Assembly: GCA_963966185.1 (NCBI GenBank)
Contig: CAWZYM010000204.1
Coordinates: 1 to 64,000, forward strand
Direction of reading: 5' to 3'
DNA from: Rhabditoides inermis
Taxonomy: Eukaryota > Nematoda > Chromadorea > Rhabditida > Rhabditidae
DNA length: 64,000 bases
In this document: one piece after another, positions 9,515 to 21,156 of the stretch
How the letters are laid out: every line of letters begins with the position of its first letter
Numbering within the stretch: the first letter of the stretch is position 1
Notes under the pieces: generated by a model
Databases searched by the model: none
Told to the model about the DNA's origin: nothing
What the model saw: only the letters and a program-made list of their open reading frames with translations
Program-made: the position numbers and the translations under genes

Positions 9515-10856
9515 TTAATTCACACGCACACTTCTCAGCCTGGAGGCAGGTGAGTGTGAGGCGGTTACTACGGGGAATTTGTCTGGCTGCCGAGCAATGT
9601 ATACCGAGATCCATCTCATCAGCACTCTCCGAAATGGCTTGTTCACGAAGATCAAAGCTAGAGCAGACGTTGACGAGTACATTGAGAAGAGTGGAAACAC
9701 CCACTCGCAATTACCTAAACGATCAATGTGAGACTTGATGATCTGATGGTACTTACAGCTGGCAAATTGCAGCTTAGAAATTATAGAAACGATTATGAAG
9801 ACAGCTGGAATGCCAATGAGAATGAATGGCACGACTGTCTACAATTTTTGATGTTTTTTTAAACGAATATAATTCAACCTGAATGATAACGTCGTAAATG
9901 GACGCTTTTATAGACGCATAAGTGGAATGGGCCATGTTGTGCTCAAAAGAAAAAAGAAACTTGAACGAATACCACATCGTAATTGATATAGCACAACACA
10001 TTAAAACTATTACACTCTAAATTGTAATTTAATCGTAGAGAAAGGAAAGAAAACTGACAAGGACGAACACGCATAAAACCATTATGAACGAGTCTTCATC
10101 CTCGAAATCTAATAACTGCCAATCAAAACCGGGATATTTATGGAAAAGCCACAATGCATCAGAATAGTGCTTGATATTATAAAAGATCTTAGTAATTTAA
10201 TATTAATGTACTTACTTCGGCTATATGTTGGCGTGTGGGTGGAAGAATCGCAAACGGTTTACTCAGGTATCCCAAAGGTATGAAAACCATTATTAGCGGA
10301 TAGAAAACAATATACACGGTGGTTTTGTAGTTGCGTAGTTGTTTACATTTGTTTGTTACATCGCAAACGGACTGAATAAGGAAAAATGTTAACTCTGAAG
10401 AATAAATGTGCATTACGAAAAAACGGAATAAATATATTTGTACGATTGTTGCCCCAACCAATGCCAGAAAAAATATGATAATCAGCTCAAAAAATGATCA
10501 TTAAAAATATCCATAAATCATGATTCTTACGGTTAAAACAAAAACATCGATGTGTATTGAACTAATCCAGCCTGCCGGAAAACCGAGAGGATATGGTAGA
10601 AAAAGAACGGGCTGTATGCTCACTACCGCTACATCCAGAAGAAAAACAGCAAACTGAAACTACGTTTCGCATTACATTAGTTAGAATCTTTTACCTGGTG
10701 CCATAGTAAATGCTGCTTGAATGAGTCCATTGCTTTTGGTGATTGAAATAAAAGAAAGTAAACCGCAAGAAGAGTAAAGGGAAAAGACATTACTGCTGAG
10801 TATTGCATATAATTTTTTGCAAACGGCTGATCACAAAACGTCAAATTCAATGTCAT
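9515..10856 (-). CDS. Serpentine chemoreceptor, srh/sri-like (Str superfamily)
   Basis: Seven exons join with consistent phases: 10695-10856, 10531-10653, 10216-10485, 10059-10169, 9879-10016, 9757-9838 and 9515-9714, giving about 361 residues. The protein is strongly hydrophobic with seven likely helices. The N-terminus fits the srh/sri pattern: a first helix, then SPKAMDSFKQHLLWHQ, then a second helix with FLPYPLGFPAG. Near the C-terminus, FSMYSSTSALALIFVNKPFR resembles the conserved seventh helix and following Pro-Phe-Arg of the family. Such proteins are 7TM G-protein-coupled receptors, usually in chemosensory neurons. Exon 4 uses a GTCAGT donor. It looks intact. The exact subfamily (srh, sri or a relative) is not certain. 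Confidence 0.78.
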
Positions 10857-11389
10857 ATTAACAACTAAAATATGGTAACTTCGAAATCTCTCGATCATCA
10901 GAGCGATACATACAAACATCTGCAGTCAACAGGTGGAAAGGAAACTGAAATTGAAATGCATTTCCTTGGCTCAGTAAATTGGACTCGTTTCATGCAAACT
11001 AAGCCATATTTATGTAATGAAAATTGTTAAATGTAAACTTCACCTTATTTTCGCAAGCGATTTTTTTGTTGCAAATTACTTATTTCCCTCGAAAACACAA
11101 AACTGTGCCTTAATCGTCAAAGGAGTCAGATTCTACTGTCACGCCAACAAACCCCGACTCTAAAAAAATATTTATCTCTCAAAAACACAACAAAACAATC
11201 AACAATATCCTAGTCACACTATCGTATTTACACAAATCAAGCCACTTCCAAACCCTCCAAAACTCCTTCGCAACACACAGCCGGTCGCTTGTTAGAGGTG
11301 GTGCAAAGAGAGTTGCAAAGAAACTGACCGCTACTGGGTGGTCTAGATGAGGCTCGGACCGCGGTGGCAGAGCGTCTTCGTGGGTGGTG
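10857..11389. other. Intergenic region
   Basis: AT-rich sequence between two minus-strand genes. It contains the promoter side of the receptor and the 3' flank of the ribosomal protein gene. A partial echo of the downstream coding end (TAGATGAGGCTCGG at about 11344 against TAGATGAGGTTGTGG at 11391) is the only oddity. Confidence 0.6.
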
Positions 11390-12631
11390 TTAGATGAGGT
11401 TGTGGTTCCAGCGCCACTTGCCCGTATTGGTCTGCGGGGCGTGGATGAGGGCGGTGCACGGCTGCTGGCCCTGCACCTCGCACGCGCACTGACGCTTGCA
11501 CTTCGAGCCGAACGACGCCGGGTTCACCTAAAAGCAAACAATCAATCAATCGATCGATCGATCGATCGATATTGCTAGACATGATGACTGTTGATACACA
11601 TGCAACGAAAGAAAAGAGAGAAAAAGAAAGACCTAGTCATTAAATAAAAGCTCATGCATTGATTTGTATAAAAAGTGCGATCGACTTTTCTAAACAGATC
11701 CTTTGAAACGTCTTCAAAACAGTGTTTGGTCGCTACAAAAAAAGAAATCAACAACAACTCACCTTGGCAATCTGCTCGAGCTGCTCCCTCTTCGTGACGA
11801 GCTGCGTCTTGCCCAGAGTCTCGGCCAGCAGCTGCTCTATCTCGGGAGCCGACAGAGCCTCCAGGTCGAACAGCACCTCGCGACCGTCCTCTGTAGAGGC
11901 GAACAGATGAGATAGAGAGAGGGAGAGGGAGAGGGAGAGGGAGAGGGAGAGGGAGAGGGAGAGGGAGAGGGAGAGGGAGAGGGAGAGGGAGAGGGAGAGG
12001 GAGAGGGAGAGGGGGAGAGAGGGGATGGGAGAGAGAGGGGGGAGAGGGGAGCGAATCACAAATAGGGAAGAAACATAATTCATGACTCGGCTGATTATCA
12101 GGATAATCAATCCACAAAGAACAACACTCACTAAGAAACGCCTTGGCAAATGGGGTGACGACCGTGTCGACGTGCTTCACGAGTTGAACCTAAAATAATA
12201 TAGTAACAACAATTTTTTTAATTAGCATAAACAGTATACGAGACAGACACCTCTCCCCAGCTCTGCCCGCACCTTGGGATTGTGGTACTGCAGCTGGGCC
12301 CAGTGCCAGAAGGCAAAGTCGCGCGCGCCCCGCTGCTCGTCCGACGGCTGACGGTGGAAGCCCAGCGAGAACACCTACAAAATGATTTAGCATGCAGTCC
12401 AGGCGATAGTAAAAACAAGAAGAAAGTGCACAGCACATGTACTTGATACTACATCGATAAAAGCACCTTCATCCTTCAACTCTGGTCTACTAGAATTCTT
12501 GGACAACAAATAGTCGGATTACAAAATACCAGGAACTTACTCACCTGGACATTGTCCCTGAAGCGGATCTTTCCCTGCTGCAGGTAGTAGAACGTCCGCC
12601 GAAGCGGCATCGCTCCGTGCATGAACGGCAT
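11390..12631 (-). CDS. mrps-25: Mitochondrial ribosomal protein S25 (mS25)
   Basis: Five exons, 12545-12631, 12273-12374, 12132-12189, 11763-11890 and 11390-11527, join in phase to about 170 residues, matching the usual length near 173. The N-terminus MPFMHGAMPLRRTFYYLQQG parallels the mS25 pattern of M-P-x-x-x-x-x-P-x-R-R-T-L-x-Y-L-x-x-G. The middle has QLQYHNPK, a conserved QYxNP, then FLKDGREVLFDLE. The C-terminal exon has the cysteines of NPASFGSKCKRQCACEVQGQ. The protein belongs to the small subunit of the mitochondrial ribosome. It lies 327 bases downstream of the AIMP2-like gene in the same orientation, so the two may share an operon. Intron 4 contains an (AGAGGG)n array. Confidence 0.9.
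11912..12045. repeat. (AGAGGG)n hexamer array in mrps-25 intron 4
   Basis: About 17 copies of AGAGGG on the + strand, hence CCCTCT on the coding strand just upstream of the exon 11763-11890 acceptor. It is purine/pyrimidine strand-biased. Confidence 0.93.
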
Positions 12632-12958
12632 CTGCACAACAAATCCTTACATCACATATTCAAATTCACCGATTAAACACTCGAGATATAAAACGGTAAT
12701 CATAACCGCTCCAAAACAAATCACAAATAAACGTACACTAAAATCAACAACGATTTATTCCAACAGATCCACACACACTTGACCAGGATATGGAAACGTA
12801 ACAATAGACTTTAGGCCTATGAAAACAGAACCTTCGAAAAATAGCTAAACCATATCGAAAATATTTAATCCACATTCGTATTGTAATTGAAAGGCAAATA
12901 GGGAACAAGTCTAGTAAAACTGCTGTAATAGACTCCCCTAATATTCACGTGCGCCAGT

Positions 12959-14655
12959 CTAGGCAAGGGCGGCCGCCGAGCGCTCCTTCCAGATCTCCAC
13001 GTTGTTGGGAAGAACTCCCTCCGCCACGAGAGAGAGCACAATGACGTCGGCCAGCTAAACAACGCGATGCCAATTTCAAACGCATCAACAAATCAATAAT
13101 CGATAAATACCTGCACAAGGGGCTGGGCGGACAGGGCGTCGAACCGGGAGAGGTGCTGCGAGGCGAGGCGCACGATCGAGTCCTGCAAGAATCGAGTAGC
13201 CTCGGTCCAAAACTGCCTCAGCCTTCACATCTGCTTTGAGAACATGTTCAAACAGTGCGCTTTTGAAGAGCGTGATTCGAGGGCTGACCACAGCTCACAT
13301 TTACACAACAACGGAAGCCACGACCCATACACTCCCCCCACCTTGTCCGTCTTGGCCTGCACGAGCCTGTCCGCCTCGGCGAGCCAGCGGTGTGCGTGTG
13401 CCGAGGCGGGCGCGTGCTCGGCCCCCCACGAGAACAGACCCGCAGCCGCGCCCAGCGCCTTCCACACAGACACGCGGCCAGTCACAGAGCCGCTGGAGCC
13501 GGACAGCGACACGGCTGCAAAGGTATTTGTTAAATATGTCAATATCGCTGATCAAATTGCATATTTACGCCGGCACAATGTGCTGATGATTGTTGCATAG
13601 AAACGCAGAATAAACTCCACTCACCCTTCTCCCCCATCTTCACAGTGACAGTGGTGGTAGCATTCTTGGCGAGCGCGTTGGACACGGCGCCAGTGAAGGC
13701 GACTCCGCGCGCGGCGGCCACCTTGGCGAGCGCCTCGATCCACGCCCGATCAGCGTCGGTGGCGGCGAGGGAGACGGCGCCGAGCGGCTGCGGGGCATAG
13801 GTGGACAGGGCCATCGGCACGCACGGCAGCAGAGACTGCGACGACTCGGCCAACTGCAGCGAGGTTTCGATTAGAGGAAAAACGTAAGCTGTTCGATTCA
13901 AGAGATTACTTTGCGAAGTGATCGAAGGGAGACTGGCATTGTACATACAGATTGTTATGCAGTTTATAAAGGTTTAACTTTTATTTTACTAAGAAAACCC
14001 ACCCTCTCCTCCTTAACGATCCACTCGGCTCCTCCGGCAGCTCCCTTGGGCACGGCGACCTTGCCGGCCGCCTTGTTCTCGGCCTTCTTCTCCGCTTTCG
14101 CAGCCTTCTTGTCCGCCTTCTTATCAGCCTGTATAATATACAATAAAAATACAATGTATATAACTAGTAATACGTATTATCAAACTTAACACACCTTGTC
14201 CTTCTTTCCATCGGCGGGGGCAGCGGCAGCAGCAGGAACAGTAACGGGCGCCGCCTTTCCTCCCTTCTGCGCCTTCTGGGCGGGAGCAGCCTTGGCGTCG
14301 CCCTTCTTTCCGACCTTGGTCAGCAGCTGGTTGAGGCGGTCGCCAAGCCCTTCCAGAGCCTTGATCAGAGCAACCTGAAATAGTCCCTATGAAGCTCGTT
14401 CCTGGTTATAACACACAAACGCACAAACCTGCTTCTGCTCGATCAGCTGCACGGGATCGACAATGACGAGCTTTCCAGCGACGGCGGGAACTCCACCATT
14501 CTTTGGGGAGTCGTGGTAAGACCTGAACACTTCACTGTGATACTGAACCACACAAAATATTCAACAAAAGCTTACTTCAGTCCGTACATAATGGGAGTGG
14601 GGTCGGCCTTGGTTCCGGGAGGGAAATAGAGAGGCAGCTGATACATGGACGTCAT
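12959..14655 (-). CDS. AIMP2-like multisynthetase complex scaffold subunit
   Basis: Eight phase-consistent exons (14576-14655, 14429-14522, 14195-14374, 14003-14128, 13625-13853, 13342-13514, 13111-13182, 12959-13054) encode about 349 residues. The N-terminus has MYQLPLYFPPG and a following IMYGLK, like the paired Met-Tyr motifs of AIMP2. A predicted helix (VALIKALEGLGDRLNQLLTK) comes next, as in the AIMP2 leucine-zipper segment that binds partner subunits. A low-complexity Lys/Ala linker (about residues 75-160) leads to a GST-C-like domain ending LADVIVLSLVAEGVLPNNVE. AIMP2 is the scaffold of the cytosolic aminoacyl-tRNA synthetase complex. The long KKADKK linker is not typical of vertebrate AIMP2, and the call rests on end motifs and layout. 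TTTTCAG just 5' of the ATG could be a trans-splice acceptor. Confidence 0.6.
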
Positions 14656-15625
14656 CGCCGCTGTAAAAGGGTTACCCTGAAAAACAATACATTTTCTAAA
14701 AAGCATACAACCATACACGGACGGAGATTGCAGCTCGAATGAAAAACTTTGATTGACACTAGCGGATCGGCCTGGTAAACGAGAGAACAGTTACGAAATA
14801 CGCTGCACGCAACTATGGTGGTCTACACTAACAGAAAGTTATGAAAGACAAAGGCACAAACAACACCACACAAGTACGTAAACAAAATTTTAAAATAGAA
14901 AATTTTGTTGGCTGATGTAATCATAACCCCAAACCGTACTTATAAAACGAATGAGAAAACGATTATATGCTAAACATCCAGAGATTTCGGAAATTCGTAT
15001 GATACTACGAAAACTGTAATAATACTGTATGTTGTTTTTCAAAAAACAATCTTGTGGAATAATGAGTCGAAAGATGAATATCCGTGAAAAAAGAGAACAC
15101 GAACAACTATTCAACTTGGAAAGTCCTCTGTAAAAGAGGCCTAACAGATCTGCAGCAGATCTCGTGCAGATCTGTAACAGAAATCTTTCCACCACAGATC
15201 TGTCACTGGCTTAGAGATATCGGCGGTTCTACATGCGATCTGTGAGGATACTAATGAATAATAAAGTGGTTTCAAAATGTTTCCTCTTTTTTCGTGCGTT
15301 ATACTGAATTTAATCACGGATCTGACCCTAATCCTCATGAAAAAAAACGTTGAGTTCAGTTCCTCCGCATCACTACAACGTCATTAAATCAGCGAGACCA
15401 GTCCTCCATCAAAATCTCAAACCCGAATATGGTATCCAGTCCTCTCGCATAACTTTTTCGGCACTCACTCGCTCATGCGAATTCAATTGCGCGTGTTGTA
15501 ATTGGTCGGGTGTATATGTGTGTGGGAAAGGGGGCGTGTGCATCCGCAATCCCGACCCTATCCGATCCGGCCTGATTCCGTCGAGCTATTCTCCCTATTC
15601 AGTCAGTCTCGCGCATTGATCGGCT
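14656..15625. other. Intergenic region between divergent genes
   Basis: Nearly 1 kb separating the minus-strand AIMP2-like gene from the plus-strand EGF gene. It holds a small cluster of CAGATCTG-related palindromes (about 15146-15210: CAGATCTGCAGCAGATCTCG and further AGATCTGT copies). It is presumably a bidirectional promoter region; no exon is supported. Confidence 0.6.
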
Positions 15626-16111
15626 ATGATTCGACCGGAGTTCCTCGCTCTTCTTCTTCTCCTTCCGCTTTTCCTCTCCGCGCCCGCTAGTAAGGAGGTC
15701 AGCGGATATTTTATAGTGATAAAAGGGTAAAGATCTCCCTATTCATGAGGCTTATGAGTACTTTGCGGGATTCGAAGGAATGCTATAGAACGATATCATA
15801 GCTCCATAGTCCAGCGATTTTTCTACGAATTTTTAAAGTGCACGCCTAGTTGCGAAGTCTCTAGAAAACGAATGCGACCACATTCATTCGTTGTCCGGCG
15901 AACGATCCACCTCGCAAGCAATGCTCAAAAGTCTGACTATCTCTCGATTTTGCATGCTCCTCTAGCCGACTAAAGGTAAAGGTATTAGAAAATCTCTTTT
16001 TAGGCAGTTGAAACACAGAAGACGGACGACGACGCGGAGAAGATTGTGAGGGCCGAGCTGGACAAGGCAGTAAGTTGAAGAGAAAAAGAGAAAGAGAGAA
16101 AGAGAAAGGGG

Positions 16112-16144
<33 letters not shown>

Positions 16145-16587
16145 CGAGAGGAAGAGAGAGAGAGAGAGAGCGAGAGGAAGAGAGAGAGAGAGAGGAGTGA
16201 GGGGGGAGAGAAGGGAGAGAGATAGAAGGGAGAGGAAGAGAGAGATAGAGGGAGTGAGGGAGAGAGAGGGAGGGTGGGAAAGGAGGAGAGAGGGGGGAGA
16301 AGGTGGGAAAGGAGGAAGAGGAATAAAGGGAAAGAGAGGAAGGGAGAGAGATATGGGGAGAGAGGGGATAGAGAAAGAGAGAGAGGGGAGTAGGGAGAAG
16401 GGAGAAAGAGGGGTGAGATGGAGAGCGAGGGAGAGAGGAGTGATGGGGGAGAGAGAGTTCGAGATGGAGGGTGAGAGAATGGGGAGAAGAAGAGAGAAGC
16501 AGATAGATAGGGGGAGAAAGAGAAAGGGACAAAGAAAGACAGCAAGAGAAGGAAAGAGGAACAGGGAGGAGGCAAAAAAGATAGGGG

Positions 16588-16630
<43 letters not shown>

Positions 16631-16715
16631 GGGGAAAGAGAAAGAAAGAAAATAGAACGAGAGAGAGAGAGAGAACGAGAGAGAGAACGAGAGAGAACGA
16701 GAGAGAACGAGAAAG

Positions 16716-16767
<52 letters not shown>

Positions 16768-16842
16768 AGTGGGAGGATAGAAAAATAATGAACAAGAGTG
16801 AGAGGAGCGAAAGGAGAAGCAAGAAGGGGAAAGGAAAGGGAG

Positions 16843-16883
<41 letters not shown>

Positions 16884-17054
16884 CTCTCCAGGCCGCCACC
16901 ACCATCAAGCCCAACACCACCGCTGTCGACGAGGTGCTCGGAGTGAGTTGTTTTTTTTTCGTAATTTCAAAACTCCATTCATCCACAAACTCCATGCCTT
17001 CTCTTTTTGCCTAGCTTCATACTGCACGAATGAATGAGAGATAGAGAGCGAGAG

Positions 17055-17098
<44 letters not shown>

Positions 17099-17233
17099 TT
17101 CCCTTGCAGAAGCTGTCCACATGCACCGCCACGGACTGCTCGAACAGAGGCACGTGTTTGGGCAGCAAGCAGATGCACATCTGCATATGCCAGGCGGGGT
17201 ACCAGGGCGCCAACTGCCAGGACAGTGAGTGCC

Positions 17234-17269
<36 letters not shown>

Positions 17270-17367
17270 TTTTTTCTGACTGTCTCTCTGATTGCGAGAG
17301 GACTCCAACGTGAGCGTAGTGGTATATCTCTCTCTTCTCTCCCTCTCCCCCTCTCCTCTCTCTCTCA

Positions 17368-17400
<33 letters not shown>

Positions 17401-17601
17401 CCCCTCCCTCCCTATCTCTCTCTCTCCCTCTCTCTCCCTCCCTCCCCCTCTCTCACCGCTCCCATTCCAGCCACGTGCGACTCTGCGCGCGACTGCAACG
17501 GCCGCGGCATCTGCATTGGCACAACGGCCGCGCTGACCTGTCTGTGCAACGTCGGCTACTCGGGCGAGCAGTGCGAGACCAAGAACGAGAAAAAGGAGTG
17601 A
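15626..17601 (+). CDS. Small secreted protein with two EGF-like domains
   Basis: Five exons (15626-15697, 16004-16069, 16892-16942, 17110-17224, 17471-17601) join in phase to about 144 residues. The first exon is a textbook signal peptide (MIRPEFLALLLLLPLFLSAP). A short charged linker follows. Then come two EGF-like modules: CTATDCSNRGTCLGSKQMHI with a following CICQAGYQGANC, and CDSARDCNGRGICIG with CLCNVGYSGEQC. Each has the six-cysteine spacing and the Gly-Tyr-x-Gly turn of EGF domains. The protein ends in a lysine-rich tail with a stop at 17599-17601. It is probably secreted and could be a ligand or matrix factor; no specific orthologue is recognised. The introns are filled with microsatellites, and the second is 822 bases of almost pure purine. 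Confidence 0.85.
16078..16885. repeat. 800-base purine (GA/GGGA) tract in EGF-gene intron 2
   Basis: More than 800 bases of the + strand are almost only A and G, with a few T and C. It ends immediately before the acceptor at 16891. Long serine/leucine/proline frames on the minus strand across it are artefacts of this composition. Confidence 0.95.
17036..17096. repeat. (GA)n microsatellite in EGF-gene intron 3
   Basis: A GA-rich run of about 60 bases just 5' of the exon starting at 17110. The next intron (17225-17470) is the opposite, a CT-rich tract of about 230 bases. Confidence 0.9.
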
Positions 17602-20600
17602 TCATAGTATAACCAAGTAGACCAGTCTCTCCGCCACTCTTTCCAACTGTCCTCTAAACATGTGTTTTGGAGGCTTTTCGATGGCGCTGTCGAAGAGACT
17701 GATTTTGTAATCCCTAATAACCTGTTCCGAGCTAGCGATCCACTGTTTTATTTGAAAACCTACTGTGATACCATACGCAATATTTCCCAATGAGGATCTC
17801 TCTCACTCGATAAAGTTCCGTTTCGAATGGTATGAGTGGTCCGGGGTGTGATTGCGGTGTGACCTTGAGCGCTCTGCTACCCGTGCTCACTCACTCGCGT
17901 CCGACGCTGAACTACGATTTCGAGTCAGTTAGTGAGTTTGGAGGAAGGGAGGGGGATATCCGAGAATGATTATGGTTTCGGTAGCGATTGCGATTTCGAA
18001 GTGAGTGTTTCGGAAGTATTCCATGAGCGACTCGAAGTTTCAAAGGTATGTGTTTTGAAGAGACAGTTTGCAATTTGAAAAGAATATGGGGAAACTATTA
18101 GAGAGAGCCGAATCTTTTCCGCTGAGGATTGAAACTTTCTCGGCAGCGGCAAGCAGGGAGTGACATGCACCACTAATCGCACGAACGCATCCACAGAGCT
18201 CACAGAAACCGTATTTTGACTAGCACCAGGATTTACAAAAACTGTACTTCACTCATCCTGACCGCGAATCGCAAATGGCGTGATTACGTGCTATTTGATA
18301 AAAGAATCTGATTATTATTGTGACAGCTGTCATCGATAATTCCCTTATTTCCTCATTACGGTGCTGCAGTCGCTGCAGTGTTCAATTGTGACCTGAGAGC
18401 TGAGAGCTGAGGGATTAGACAATTGAATACAAACACACTTGAGGGCGTGGTTCAACCTAGAGGTGACAGGGACAGTAGATTGCGCAAACGAGTGATGAGA
18501 TACAGAGACCATACATGTTTTGTAGTCGGAGGAGAGGAGTTAAAAACTCACTGTCCAGACTTTTGAATCACTGTCAACTGTCAAATCTGTTTTATAGTGT
18601 GGCAGATACAAAATAACATGAAAATACAAATACGAATCCGTTACCATGTTTTGAGTAATGCTAACAGTGCAAAAAGGTTTGAAAGGACAAGTGTAAAAGA
18701 TAATCTTTCAGAAATATATTTCAGATTCATAGGATTGGAACACGATAATGGTTCATGTCAGCCATACACAGTTGATTTTATTGATGAATTCCGAGTCAAG
18801 TCTCCCTTCTCTCTCCATCTCCTCCTCATAGCGATACACCTATGCTATCCAGATACACCAGAAGAGAGGAGATATCTTCTCTTCCTTCTTCACTACCCAT
18901 CCTTCTTTCTACCCTTCCTTCTTCCTCCTTCACCCGTTCTCACCCTCTCCCAGAGTGCTTCAGAGACGCGGCTATCCGCTGGCGTCTCCGCGGGCCTCTC
19001 TCCTCCCATACCCCCTTTCTCCCGCCTACCCATTCTCTGGTGGCTGGCTGTGTGCCGGCAGCATCCTCTCCACTGCCCCGCCTTAATTGCGCGTCCCTCT
19101 CGGATCGGCACACTGCGCTGCTGCCTCTCCCCGTCCACCTAGACCGCCGAAAGGTCACCTCCCCATGTTTACAGTTCGGCCTCACCCCTCTCTCTCTCGC
19201 GCTCTCTTTCGGTCAGGCGGCGCAGCGCACAATAGGGAAAACACTGATTGGGAGAGTCCTCATGTCTGTCTAGACCACCAGCGAGATCCCGTATGTGATT
19301 AACTCTCATCTTGCCATCCGCCGTTTCACACAGTTCCAATTAGCCACCCCTTTGCATAATCCTCTCATTCTGTTCGGTGTGCTTCTGAAACGACGTTGCA
19401 GAATCCCGCCACGTCCGTCTGGACACGCTTCAGAATGGTGGCGTAAGCGTAGGAATCTCGCATGCATCCGCTATTCTCTGTGTTATCTGGCCTCGCATTC
19501 GTCCCCGCCGCACCTGCTAGTCGGCCACCACAGCCGGCGGCCCCGCCCCCCTATCGATTTTCTTCTCGGCGGGCGAGCGACGGCCGCGCGCGACCCGATG
19601 TACAGTGGGCGGCGCGGCGGGGCGGCGGCCGCGCGCGGCCACCGACACCGCCGCAGCCTCGCACACACACCGCCAGCAGAGAGCGTGTTTTCTCTCTCTC
19701 TCGCTCGCTCGCCCGCGCCTCAGCCGGCCGGCATCGATCGGCCGACTGCAGTAGCCACTCTGCGACGCGCTTCCCTGCAGGGTGGCGCGTTCCCCCCAGC
19801 TAACCCTGGTTGTTTCGTATTCCATTTTCACCACCTCTTCCGAAGTGTCCGTTCGGTGGTGTGTTTTCATGACCGTTTCAGCGGCGCGCGGGGAACTGGT
19901 TTGCGGGACGCGTCAGGCGGCTCGCCTTAGAGCCTGCCTGCCTGCCCATACCGCTGCGTTCTTGACTGGGCGATTCCGTTTCGAATCGTTGTCGCCGGAA
20001 CCTTATCCGCATGACTATTCGATGTGGTGCTTCTGTGCCTGCCGCCGGAATTCGAAAAGGCGTCGGCGACCTCGTCGACACGCCGCCACCCCTTCCTCGC
20101 TATTCCACGATCACCCCCTTTCTTCCCTCATTCACTCGCATCTCCATTCAGCTGTGCGTTCCCCCTCGCGTCCGCTCGTTCTCTGCACTCCCAGCCGCGG
20201 TCGCATGCATTCCTCCGCCGCCGCTGTCGCCCCTACCCCGACATGTGACTCACTCTACTACCCACTCCACTCCAACACCCCTCCCCCAAGACTCTTATCA
20301 ATACCATTCACCTCACCGCTTGACCCGTGCCGCGTTGCCAAGCCGTTCGGGCGTGGCTGTCCGGTCTGTCTGCCTGTCTGCCCGCAGCGCACCCGGTGGC
20401 GTAGAGTGGCGCGCTCTGTCGCCCCTCTCTCTCTCGCTGTCTGTGCACATACACACGCCACCTGCCCATCCCACACCCCAGCCACCACATCACTGGTGTC
20501 CGCGTGCGTATCCTCCACGTCTCCTGTCCATTCTGGCGTCGTGCCGTATCCTCCATGAATCCTGTTCATTCTCGCGTCGTGCTGTATCCACCTCTCCTTA

Positions 20601-20656
20601 TCCATTCTCGCATCGTGTTCCCCATCACCATGTCCATTCACCTCCCCTCCTTCCAG
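17602..20656. other. 3 kb upstream region of the BEN-array gene; no supported exons
   Basis: About 18090-18320 resembles 62140-62360 (shared stretches such as GCAAGCAGGG and GTGCTATTTGAT) and is a decayed copy of that sequence. From 19500 to 20650 the DNA is GC- and CpG-rich with many pyrimidine runs. Several long frames there lack splice support and look like composition effects. An acceptor TTCCAG at 20651-20656 precedes the first recognised exon, and the frame is open upstream, so further 5' exons or a trans-splice site are possible. Confidence 0.55.
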
Positions 20657-20677
20657 AAGCTGGTGTGTCTCTCGGAG

Positions 20678-21112
20678 ATGTCGTCGGCCGTCGCCAGCAG
20701 GCCCACCCCCAGCGCCTCCACCACCCCCAACCCCTCGATCAACTCGCCCGAACACCACACGCGCAGCAGCCTCAGGTGAGTAAAGCGCCTTCCATGTTAG
20801 GATGGTAGTTGCTGGGATGTCCTCACCCCTAACCGAACCATGCCTGTCTGTCCACGTACGCCATGACTTTCGAGCGTTCTCGCATGCGATTCGGCAAAGT
20901 CTGACTTGTATTCCTGTCTCTTCATGCACATTCACACTTCTTCTCTGAGTGATAGACATTTATCTCGAAAATCCTTTCAGGCGGATAGCGGCGAGCGCGA
21001 CGGAGGCGGCGAGTCAGCCGCCGCACGTGGCGGTCGTCGTGTTCGACCCGCTCGCCCTACAGTTCTCCGTCATCACCGACAAGGAGACGATCACCGACCT
21101 CACAGAGGGTGC

Positions 21113-21156
<44 letters not shown>

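Noticed and set aside
15861..16995. Long minus-strand frames (up to 331 codons) rich in Ser, Leu and Pro
   Set aside because: They are translations of the purine tract in the EGF-gene intron; no splice or start context and no non-repetitive sequence.
19295..20959. Several overlapping frames of 200-265 codons on both strands upstream of the BEN gene
   Set aside because: CpG-rich composition keeps stop codons rare. The frames overlap each other on both strands, and no domain or splice pattern supports them.
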